From positions 1 through 21,999 of the IMG/VR virus record IMGVR_UViG_3300022540_000125: DNA of 21,999 nucleotides; one strand, 5' to 3'. The notes under the pieces were generated by a model. That model made no database searches. It had not been told where the DNA came from and worked only from the letters and a program-made list of their open reading frames with translations. Shown in pieces: positions 1-6,309 of this stretch. The stretch is from a virus. Each line of letters begins with the position of its first letter. Within the stretch, counting starts at the first letter, position 1. Both the position numbers and the translations under genes were made by a program.

Positions 1-1
1 A

Positions 2-148
2 GAATTAGATACTACTGGACTTATTGTTTCAGATGCAGAGATCCAAGCACAAGAGCAGAAGAATAGAGAAGATGCCTTAGTTCAACAAGGGGCTCAGGGG
101 ATGGTAGAGGGGGCAGTAACAGAAGCTACCGCACCAGCACAACAATAA
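2..148 (+). CDS. Portal (head-tail connector) protein, C-terminal end only
   Basis: Partial gene entering from the left edge: frame 2 is open from base 2 to the TAA at 146-148, giving 48 residues beginning ELDTTGLIVSDAEIQAQEQ. The portal is the dodecameric ring at one capsid vertex through which DNA is packaged and ejected. The evidence is the tail sequence, with a DTTGL-x-S-x-x-x-I segment followed by a Gln/Glu-rich helix and an Ala/Gln-rich end, as in T7 gp8-type connectors, together with its place directly upstream of scaffold and capsid genes. Most of the protein is outside the window, so the family call rests on a short tail plus synteny. Confidence 0.72.
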   Translation, partial: ELDTTGLIVSDAEIQAQEQKNREDALVQQGAQGMVEGAVTEATAPAQQ

Positions 149-173
149 ACAACAACAAACAAAGGACATACAA

Positions 174-524
174 ATGGGAAAGACACTACAGCAAGTAAAA
201 GCAGAAAAAAATAAAGTTAAAAATAACAACATCACAGATAGTGACTACGTACTTAGGGATAAAGATGCTGAGGATATTCAGAAAAACACCATCAACATGA
301 CACCTACTATCACTGATCTATCTCCAGAAGATATTGAAAAACAACGTGTTATCCAGGAGAAGATTGATGAAGCAGTAGCGGAACAGCGTCAGAAAGAGAT
401 TGATGAAGCAGTAGCTAAAGGTGTAGCAGAGGCTCTGGCAAAAATTGAAGCCGATAAAAAGAAAGTAGCTCCTAAAACAAAAGCCACTACAGCTCCTACA
501 ACTACTCCAGAAGCGAGTAAGTAA
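174..524 (+). CDS. Hypothetical helical protein between portal and scaffold
   Basis: A 116-aa hydrophilic protein, very rich in Lys, Glu and Ala, without membrane segments. The second half (about residues 58-100) reads as one long charged alpha helix containing two near-identical units, KIDEAVAEQRQ and EIDEAVAKGVAE. It ends in a Lys/Ala/Thr/Pro-rich tail. An exact 18-nt DNA repeat (362-379 and 398-415) underlies the two units. The stop codon TAA overlaps the ATG of the scaffold gene (TAATG at 522-526), so the two are probably translationally coupled. The position suggests a role in procapsid assembly, for example a scaffold accessory. T7 has no obvious equivalent there, and I do not recognise the family. 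Confidence 0.75.
   Translation: MGKTLQQVKAEKNKVKNNNITDSDYVLRDKDAEDIQKNTINMTPTITDLSPEDIEKQRVIQEKIDEAVAEQRQKEIDEAVAKGVAEALAKIEADKKKVAPKTKATTAPTTTPEASK
362..415 (+). repeat. 18-bp direct repeat, 36-bp period, inside the 116-aa gene
   Basis: GATTGATGAAGCAGTAGC occurs exactly at 362-379 and 398-415. The 36-bp period equals 12 codons, so it duplicates an IDEAVA helical unit in frame. It probably reflects a recent internal duplication within a coiled-coil region and does not look regulatory. Confidence 0.85.
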
Positions 525-1366
525 TGGATGAAATAGAAGGAGGAGCACCACAAGGTGAAGGTCTAACAGAACAACAGCAGATTGAAGCAGATGCAGTAGC
601 ACGTTTTAAGAAGTCACAACCAGGCTACGTTGATCCTAATCCAGATGTAGTGGAGGGACATAATGCAGATGGGACACCTATTACTCCAGCAGGCAGTATC
701 CCAGAAAAATATCAAGGGAAGTCGATTGAAGAAGTAATCGCTATGCACCAGGAAGCAGAGAAGAAGATCGGAAACCCTGATCCTACTCCTAAACCAGATC
801 CAGACCCAGTTCCTCCAAAAGAGGGCGATCCAGCTCCCACTCCAAAAGAAGAGGAAGCTAACGGATTTACTAAGTATACAAATGAGTATGCTGAAACTGG
901 TGTAGTATCAGAAGAGTCTTATAAAGAATTGGAAGCTAAAGGGTTTCCTAGATCAGATGTAGATGCTTATATCGAAGGTCAGAAAGCTATTGGTGCTTCA
1001 TTTACTGCTAAAGTTTATGAGTTGACTGGTGGTGAGGAAGGCTACACAGAACTTATCAAGTGGGCTGAAACTGGTATGGACGCTGGTACTGTAGCTGATT
1101 ACAATACTGCTATTGCTAAAGGTGATCAAGCCAAAGTAACAAGACTTGTAGAATATATGGCTCTAAAGCATGGATCAGCTAACAGAGCCCCTAACCGTAT
1201 TCAAGGTGAAGGTGGTGCTGATGCTGGTGGACTTAAGCCCTTTGCTACTAAGCAAGAGTGGCAACAAGCTACTAACCCTCGTACTACTAACTACGGAAAA
1301 GATCCTAAGTACACAAAAATGGTAGATGATCGTTATCTAACTAGTAAGAGAAAAGGCACTATCTAA
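524..1366 (+). CDS. Capsid assembly scaffolding protein (T7 gp9-like)
   Basis: A 280-aa acidic protein expected to act inside the procapsid as the removable scaffold on which the major capsid protein assembles. Visible features: a Gln/Glu-rich N-terminus, the segment PEKYQGKSIEEVIAMHQEAE at about residues 66-85 that resembles the KY-x-S-x-EEL motif of podovirus scaffolds, then a Pro/Asp-rich linker (about 88-110) that looks disordered, then helical segments. The C-terminus is basic (TSKRKGTI), as expected for a capsid-binding tail. Length is close to T7 gp9 (about 307 aa), and it lies between portal and capsid genes as in T7. The ATG overlaps the upstream stop. The call rests on motif, composition and synteny together. 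Confidence 0.85.
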   Translation: MDEIEGGAPQGEGLTEQQQIEADAVARFKKSQPGYVDPNPDVVEGHNADGTPITPAGSIPEKYQGKSIEEVIAMHQEAEKKIGNPDPTPKPDPDPVPPKEGDPAPTPKEEEANGFTKYTNEYAETGVVSEESYKELEAKGFPRSDVDAYIEGQKAIGASFTAKVYELTGGEEGYTELIKWAETGMDAGTVADYNTAIAKGDQAKVTRLVEYMALKHGSANRAPNRIQGEGGADAGGLKPFATKQEWQQATNPRTTNYGKDPKYTKMVDDRYLTSKRKGTI

Positions 1367-1371
1367 AAGCC

Positions 1372-1416
1372 TTCCCCTCCACGGTTTATCCTCCTTTACG
1401 TGGGCTCATAGGGGAA
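1372..1416 (+). other. Two-tier RNA hairpin after the scaffold gene
   Basis: TTCCCCT (1372-1378) pairs with AGGGGAA (1410-1416), and inside it CCACG (1379-1383) pairs with CGTGG (1399-1403), leaving a 6-nt bulge and a 15-nt loop. It starts six bases after the scaffold stop codon and lies just upstream of the tRNA. It has no U-tract afterwards, so an intrinsic terminator is unlikely. A processing site (RNase III type, as in T7 mRNAs) or a 3'-end stabiliser is a reasonable inference. Confidence 0.55.
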
Positions 1417-1427
1417 CAAAGAAGTAT

Positions 1428-1516
1428 GGAGAGTTGACTGAGTGGCTAAAAAGTAGATCGTCCGAGACGATTCTGTCAGAAATGGCACAAGGGTTCGAAT
1501 CCCTTACTCTCCACCA
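1428..1516 (+). tRNA. Class II tRNA, anticodon CGA (Ser-like), with encoded CCA
   Basis: A full cloverleaf can be drawn by hand. The acceptor GGAGAGT (1428-1434) pairs with ACTCTCC (1506-1512). The D-stem is ACT/AGT (1437-1439/1452-1454) with loop GAGTGGCTAAAA. The anticodon stem is GATCG/CGATT (1456-1460/1468-1472). The long variable arm is TGTCA-GAAA-TGGCA (1474-1487). The T-stem is AAGGG/CCCTT around loop TTCGAAT (1489-1505). A73 is followed by genomic CCA (1514-1516). The D-loop and acceptor look serine-type, and the loop TCCGAGA places CGA at positions 34-36, reading UCG. Oddities are C instead of U at position 33, G at 37, and A73 where bacterial tRNA-Ser normally has G. The fold is strong; the amino-acid identity is less certain. 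Confidence 0.85.
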
Positions 1517-1841
1517 AACACGTTTTTAAAGTCTATACATCCTAACGCTGGGGCATCGGTGGTTAGGTTCTATCCCGTTAAGAGAAGGAAGGATCGATAG
1601 GTAAAATACAGTCTCCACTTCGAGCTTATAATTATACGTATATAATAAACTCAACCTCTCACGTAACTTACTACTTTAGTAAGGTTACTAAACAATCAAC
1701 TAATTCTACATATTTCTGATTAGACTTATTCTTCAAGCCCAATATTAAAATGCTGAGAGCAGTACACTGAGGACAACTTAAGGAAGATAGAATAAAAGTA
1801 AGTATAAGAATAACACAAAAATTTAAAATTAGGAATATAAC
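1517..1841 (+). promoter_or_regulatory. Structured leader upstream of the capsid gene; candidate promoter region
   Basis: No gene is visible here. It holds hairpin stems CCTAAC/GTTAGG (1541-1546/1562-1567) and CTATC/GATAG (1570-1574/1596-1600). An AT-rich block carries the palindrome TATACGTATA (1633-1642). The element ACTCAAC (1649-1655) lies 16 bases after GAGCTTATAAT (1622-1632); the same 11-mer immediately precedes ACTCAAC in the junction array near 19530. A tight inverted repeat, TTTAGTAA-GG-TTACTAAA, lies at 1675-1692. T7-type phages place a strong phage-polymerase promoter just before the capsid gene, so a promoter near 1620-1660 is plausible, but no promoter consensus can be proven from this window. 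A short AGGA sits 8 bases before the capsid ATG. Confidence 0.4.
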
Positions 1842-2846
1842 ATGGCTGGATTAACAACAGTAAACTTAGGAAACAACTCACAAACTCCACTTGGTGTACC
1901 AACGGAGATGGACAATGCTATCGAGATCTATTCTGGACTAGTACTAACTGCTTTTGAAAGAAAGACAGTATTCTTACCTCTCGTTTCCCAAAAGACGGCA
2001 GATCACGGTAGCTCAATGAGTTTCCCAGTAATCGGGCAAGCTTCTGACGGAGATACTAATACTCATGTACCTGGTACTGAACTTACAATGTCTGCGATCT
2101 TGGTTAAAGACAGAGTTATCAATATCGATGCACTAGAGTACTACTCTCTAAACGTTGATAAGTTTGAAGAAAAGATCCTACACTTTGAAACTCGTAATGA
2201 ACTTGCGAAACAATCTGGTGAAGCTCTTGCAGTTAAGATTGATAAAGCAGTTGGATCAGAAGTATTAACAGCTTCTCAGACATCTGGAACAATCGGTGGT
2301 GATGTACTTCAAGCTGACGGCGGTGAAGTCAACAACGATGTTATCTTCACGGGTACTACTTCAAAAGCTAAAGGTGATGCTCTTATTGAAGCAACATTTA
2401 CAGCAGTAGCTCAGATGGAAGAGAAAGATGTATATGGCGATAAAGTGCTTGTAGTTAAGCCTATTACTTATGCTTACCTTGCTCAATCAGATGCAGTTAA
2501 CAAAGATCTCACATCTGGTTCTAATGGTGGACTCGACTCTGGTATGGTAATGGATGTAGCTGGAATTGGTATTGTCAAGTCTAACAACGTTCCTACTGTA
2601 GCAGTTGGTCAAACTTCTGTAGGTGTAGACGTTGGTGAAACAAACACTAGATACGTACAAGGTCTATTATTCAATGAAGAGTGTGTTGGAGTTGTAAAAC
2701 TTCTTGACATTACTTCTGAGCAAAACTACTTACCAAAACAACTATCTACATTACTTACTTCATACTACTCGTATGGAATGGGAGTACTTAAACCAGGTGC
2801 TTCTACAGTTATTACTGGTGGTGATACTGGTGTAGTCGCAGTTTAA
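1842..2846 (+). CDS. Major capsid protein (T7 gp10A-like)
   Basis: A 334-aa protein that forms the icosahedral shell (HK97-type fold, known for T7 gp10). Supporting features: length close to T7 gp10A (345 aa); an N-terminus with a Gly/Asn/Thr-rich arm followed by IEIYSGLVLTAFERKTVFLP, typical of T7-like capsids; an E-loop-like stretch around GQASDGDTNTHVPGTEL (about residues 65-81); and the segment VKDRVINIDALEYYSLNVDKFEE. It sits between scaffold and tail tubular A and is followed by a strong terminator, exactly as gene 10 in T7. AGGA before the ATG at 1842 supports this start. I see no sign of the -1 frameshift that yields gp10B in T7; the frame ends with VVAV. Confidence 0.93.
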   Translation: MAGLTTVNLGNNSQTPLGVPTEMDNAIEIYSGLVLTAFERKTVFLPLVSQKTADHGSSMSFPVIGQASDGDTNTHVPGTELTMSAILVKDRVINIDALEYYSLNVDKFEEKILHFETRNELAKQSGEALAVKIDKAVGSEVLTASQTSGTIGGDVLQADGGEVNNDVIFTGTTSKAKGDALIEATFTAVAQMEEKDVYGDKVLVVKPITYAYLAQSDAVNKDLTSGSNGGLDSGMVMDVAGIGIVKSNNVPTVAVGQTSVGVDVGETNTRYVQGLLFNEECVGVVKLLDITSEQNYLPKQLSTLLTSYYSYGMGVLKPGASTVITGGDTGVVAV

Positions 2847-2862
2847 CCGACTGCTAACTTAT

Positions 2863-2903
2863 AGGGGATATTTAAGAGAAATCTTAGGTGTTCCCTTTTT
2901 TTT
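2863..2903 (+). terminator. Rho-independent terminator after the capsid gene
   Basis: AGGGGA (2863-2868) pairs with TTCCCT (2891-2896) with one G-U pair, an inner stem TAAGA/TCTTA (2873-2877/2882-2886) closes a GAAA tetraloop, and eight T residues follow (2896-2903). It lies 17 bases after the capsid stop. T7 has its main phage terminator (T-phi) at the same place, so it probably lowers transcription of the tail genes relative to capsid. Confidence 0.88.
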
Positions 2904-2947
2904 AGTCTTTATATAAGTTAAGGACATATTTATTTAAGGATTCAAAA

Positions 2948-3523
2948 ATGACAGAACTTGACGCAGTAAACAAAATGTTACGTTTCGTAGGTGAATTGCC
3001 GATACCTTCATCAGTGATTATAGATGATCTACCAGAGGGACATGAAGCCAAAGACGCTAAATTAGTACTTGCAGAGCTTAATAAAGAGCTTCAAGAAAAA
3101 GGGTGGTGGTTCAATACAGAGGACTGGACATATCTTCAAGTAGAAGGATATATAACTATACCAACTACAGTGATAAGTGTTAGGAGTACTAATACTAGTG
3201 ATAAGTACTTAGTTAAAGGGAATCAGTTATATGATGTAGCTGGTCAGACTAAGATATTCACTAACGATGTAACATTAACAACAATATTTGAAGAGAGCTT
3301 TACAGAGCTCCCAAGCATCTTTGCTACCTATGTAATGTATGAATCAGCAAAACAGCTACATACCTTCTTAAATGGAGATACGTCTACTCAGAAAGATTTA
3401 GATATCCTGATAAGAAAACAGTTCATAAAAGTTGAACGAGAAGATATGTCACATAAAAGTTATAACTTGATAAAAGCTTCAAGAGTAATTGACAGAACTA
3501 CTACCCCTACACCACTATCATAA
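2948..3523 (+). CDS. Tail tubular protein A (T7 gp11-like)
   Basis: A 191-aa protein expected to form the upper ring of the short tail, between portal and nozzle. The start MTELDAVNKMLRFVGELPI matches the conserved opening of this family (LDAVN-x-ML-x-x-IGE-x-P-V). Further family-like segments are LQEKGWWFNTEDW (about residues 48-60) and a C-terminal helix region with TYVMYESAKQLHTFLNGD. Length equals T7 gp11 (196 aa) closely. AAGGA precedes the ATG. The end of this gene overlaps no other, and the nozzle gene begins 10 bases after its stop. Confidence 0.93.
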   Translation: MTELDAVNKMLRFVGELPIPSSVIIDDLPEGHEAKDAKLVLAELNKELQEKGWWFNTEDWTYLQVEGYITIPTTVISVRSTNTSDKYLVKGNQLYDVAGQTKIFTNDVTLTTIFEESFTELPSIFATYVMYESAKQLHTFLNGDTSTQKDLDILIRKQFIKVEREDMSHKSYNLIKASRVIDRTTTPTPLS

Positions 3524-3533
3524 GGAGAATAAA

Positions 3534-5702
3534 ATGGCTAAGTTTCACAAAGTGTATCCCTCTTTCTATAATGGGATCTCACAACAAGTTCCAGAATTTA
3601 TGATAGACAGTCAATGCAAGGATATGGTAAACTGTATTCCTGATATTGTTCTTGGAGCGAGTAAGAGACCTCCATCTCTATACGTAACTCATAATAATGA
3701 TCTCCCAGTAGAGTCAAAAATAGTACATGTATATGATAGAGGAGAGGATGAAGAAGAGTACGTATTTGTAGGAACTGGTGAGAGTAGTAACCCTTTACAG
3801 ATATTTAATAAGGCTGGTGTAGCTAAATCTTTAAGCTATACGGGTAATGTAACAGCCCTCAAAGCCTACCTAACAGCTAATACGATAACTAATCTAAAAG
3901 GACTAACTGTTCAAGATAGGACATTCTTAGTTAATACAGAAGAAACAGTGGGAATATCTACTGTAGCCCCTACGTCAACTATACCTACTGCTTTCTATTG
4001 GTTAAAGAGAGCCAGTGCTGATGAACTCAATGAGTTTAGATATGCAGTTTATTTAGAAGGCACTTTATTTCAAACTACTGATCATGAGTCAGATGTCGCT
4101 GTAGGAGAGTTAGCTAATCTGATTAATGCTGATGCTAGATTCACAGCAGAGTATAAAGGCACTTCTATAAGTGGTGGGAATATTATAAAAATAACTAGAT
4201 CAAACTCTGCGGATTTTACTTTTGATTCCTGGGATAGTTGGGGAAGCCAGGCATCCTTTGGGTGGAAAGGCTCAGTATCCAAACTATCAGATCTACCAGC
4301 TTCTTTAGGCTTTGATGGCACAGTAGTAGAAATTACTGGAGATGATAATAATGATTTCACTAATTACTTTGTAGAAGCTAACGTTTCATCTTGGATAGAA
4401 ACTAAAGATCCAGCAGATACAAGAGGAACGTTAGAAAATATGCCAGTAGCTTGTGACAGACAAGCAGACGGAACTTTCTTACTATCTTTTTTAGATTGGG
4501 GAACTCCTCTGGTAGGGGATGAAAACACTAACCCTAGTCCGTCCTTTATAGGTACGCAGATAAAAGATGTATTCTTCTACAAAAATAGACTAGGCTTAGC
4601 CAGTGACGCAAACATAATATTAAGTGAAACGGCTGGATATTATAACTTCTATATCAAAACAGTACTAAGTGTACTAGATACTGATCCTATAGATATCGCA
4701 CTAGCCTCAACTAAAGCTAGTAAGATCCAATATGCTAAACCTTTTCAAGGGAGTCTCTACATCTTTACTAAGGATAGTCAGTATGAATTACTTTCATCAG
4801 GGATCACCTCACCTCTTTCTGTTTCCGTAGAGATAGTTTCAAACTACCCTATGAATACAGATGTAGAGCCAGTAGTTAATGGTAACAGTCTCTTCTTTAT
4901 TAGTACTACACATAATCAGCAACAACTAAGGGAATATCGTAAAAATGAAGATACCTTAAATGTTTCTGGAATAGATCTAAACCTCTCTACTCCTACTTTA
5001 ATTGATGAGCCAATACAAAAGATCTTAATCAATGGTGTGCTTGGTTATGTGTTTTGTACTACTTTAACTAATAAAATTTACTTGTATAGTTTTAAGGATA
5101 ATAGTACAGAGAGGCTACAATCAGCCTGGGGTAAATGGACGTTCTATGAGGGACATTCAGAGATAACAGATAATAGTTTTGAATATGAGATATTAGACAA
5201 TCTATTACTTGTTGTGTATAAGTCAGGCACTCAATATACTTATAATACTGTAGAACTTGCTAAGGATGCTATATTAACAGCAGAGGGAGCACCTCTCTAT
5301 CCTAGTGAAGATCTCTATCCTAGTGAGGACTTATATCCTTCTGGCTCATCTTTCCTAGATACAACTGAATCTACTTCATTTACTTATAAGTCAGAAATTA
5401 AACTTCCAGATTGGTATCCTCATGTAGGTCAGGAGATAGGTAGTCCAAAAGATAAGGTATTAATTAAGAAAGTAACAATAGAAGGTGAAGGTCAGTTTGA
5501 TGCTCGTGTCTACAGATCTGATTATAATGTTACGTACACTAAAACACACGATTATACAACAATTAAAGACCTTGATTTACATGTTAATTCTAAGGTTGGG
5601 AGCTGTGATATATACATAAGTAATGAGACTTCATCCGATTTTAGAATAAGATCGCTAGTAGTTGAAGGTTTATATAATCCAACAAGTAAAGTACTAAGAT
5701 AA
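3534..5702 (+). CDS. Tail tubular protein B, nozzle (T7 gp12-like)
   Basis: A 722-aa protein that builds the tail nozzle through which DNA leaves and to which fibres attach. The N-terminus MAKFHKVYPSFYNGISQQVP with MVNCIPDIVLGASKRPP matches the family pattern (NGVSQQP, then cysteine- or leucine-containing GL-x-KRPP). Further in, KNRLGLASDANIILSETAGY (about residues 345-364) is another conserved nozzle stretch. An in-frame ATG exists at 3489, but that would overlap gp11 by 35 bases and has no ribosome binding site. The ATG at 3534 has AAGGAG eight bases upstream and gives the conserved N-terminus, so it is preferred. The repeated peptide LYPSEDLYPSEDLYPSG occurs at about residues 588-604. Confidence 0.93.
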   Translation: MAKFHKVYPSFYNGISQQVPEFMIDSQCKDMVNCIPDIVLGASKRPPSLYVTHNNDLPVESKIVHVYDRGEDEEEYVFVGTGESSNPLQIFNKAGVAKSLSYTGNVTALKAYLTANTITNLKGLTVQDRTFLVNTEETVGISTVAPTSTIPTAFYWLKRASADELNEFRYAVYLEGTLFQTTDHESDVAVGELANLINADARFTAEYKGTSISGGNIIKITRSNSADFTFDSWDSWGSQASFGWKGSVSKLSDLPASLGFDGTVVEITGDDNNDFTNYFVEANVSSWIETKDPADTRGTLENMPVACDRQADGTFLLSFLDWGTPLVGDENTNPSPSFIGTQIKDVFFYKNRLGLASDANIILSETAGYYNFYIKTVLSVLDTDPIDIALASTKASKIQYAKPFQGSLYIFTKDSQYELLSSGITSPLSVSVEIVSNYPMNTDVEPVVNGNSLFFISTTHNQQQLREYRKNEDTLNVSGIDLNLSTPTLIDEPIQKILINGVLGYVFCTTLTNKIYLYSFKDNSTERLQSAWGKWTFYEGHSEITDNSFEYEILDNLLLVVYKSGTQYTYNTVELAKDAILTAEGAPLYPSEDLYPSEDLYPSGSSFLDTTESTSFTYKSEIKLPDWYPHVGQEIGSPKDKVLIKKVTIEGEGQFDARVYRSDYNVTYTKTHDYTTIKDLDLHVNSKVGSCDIYISNETSSDFRIRSLVVEGLYNPTSKVLR
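5295..5345 (+). repeat. 18-bp in-frame tandem repeat in the nozzle gene
   Basis: Two and a half copies of an 18-bp unit encode LYPSED, LYPSED and LYPSG (5295-5312, 5313-5330, 5331-5345). The first two copies differ at synonymous positions only, as do parts of the third, so the peptide is conserved while the DNA has drifted. This suggests an established loop extension that is not brand-new slippage. Confidence 0.85.
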
Positions 5703-5711
5703 GGAATAAAG

Positions 5712-6299
5712 ATGGCTAGTAATTATACTAAAACAGTTTGGACTAACAATAGCTTACAACCTATTAACAAAACAAACTTAGATAAGATAGAACAAGGAAT
5801 AGCTGATGCTCAGGACGGCACAAAGATTAAACAATGGTATGAAGCAGAGGATGATACTAATGCGTATACCGATGCAGATAAGACAGCAGTAGGAACTATA
5901 GCTACCCTAACAGAACATTCTTTAGGTTTTGCTCCTTACTATAATTATAGTGTTGAAATACCAGATCCTATCAATAGCGAGGCTTGGGTAGAAACGAACA
6001 GATTAACAACTGGTACACTTCCTATTGGAGTCTATCAAGTACTACATTCTGTTGTGTGTAACTATAACAGTATTGTTAATAGCGGTTACTGTAGGATTAG
6101 TCCAGATGGAGGGACTACTTGGATGGAGTTCAATAATGAACCTAAAGATATAGCTGATAATAATTTAATGACTTGTGCTCGTCCTCTCGTATTAACAGAG
6201 GAAGGTATCATCGATGTCATTGTACAACATAGATGTGAATTAGCTACTGATACTTTAACAATAGCAATAACGAACTTGATACTAGAACGAAAACTATAA
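5712..6299 (+). CDS. Small tail-associated structural protein (fibre or adaptor)
   Basis: A 195-aa protein whose first 30 residues (KTVWTNNSLQPINKTNLDKIEQGI) match a motif common at the N-terminus of phage tail fibre and baseplate proteins, where W-x-NN-x-x-P-I-x-x-x-NLNKIEQGI forms a small trimerising helix. The remainder (about residues 65-195) is beta-rich with Gly/Thr-rich strands, including VNSGYCRISPDGGTTWMEF, resembling a small jelly-roll or binding domain. It stands between nozzle and spike with AAGGAATAAAG before the ATG. Likely a short fibre or a spike adaptor. The exact role is inferred from position and the N-terminal motif only. Confidence 0.7.
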   Translation: MASNYTKTVWTNNSLQPINKTNLDKIEQGIADAQDGTKIKQWYEAEDDTNAYTDADKTAVGTIATLTEHSLGFAPYYNYSVEIPDPINSEAWVETNRLTTGTLPIGVYQVLHSVVCNYNSIVNSGYCRISPDGGTTWMEFNNEPKDIADNNLMTCARPLVLTEEGIIDVIVQHRCELATDTLTIAITNLILERKL

Positions 6300-6309
6300 G
6301 GAGCGAGAA

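Noticed and set aside
318-602. Reading frames on the minus strand, here and at 4082-4360, 6086-6373, 7308-7721, 8646-8978, 11408-11617, 13672-14250, 21443-21973
   Set aside because: All lie inside convincing + strand genes, have odd Leu/Ser/Phe-rich composition, no family motifs and no ordered ribosome binding sites.
1372-1416. Intrinsic terminator after scaffold
   Set aside because: The stem is good, but the following bases are ACAAAGAAG with no U-tract.
1428-1516. tRNA as a phage attachment site (attP) for integration
   Set aside because: No integrase gene is visible, the gene is complete within a late structural region, and attP sites normally hold only a 3' tRNA fragment beside the integrase.
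2780-2862. Minor capsid protein by -1 frameshift as in T7 gp10B
   Set aside because: No slippery heptamer is visible near the end of the capsid frame, and a terminator follows within 17 bases of the stop.
3489-3533. Upstream in-frame ATG that would extend the nozzle protein by 15 residues
   Set aside because: It overlaps the gp11-like gene, lacks a ribosome binding site and adds residues before the conserved MAKFHKVYPSFYNG start, whereas the ATG at 3534 has AAGGAG.
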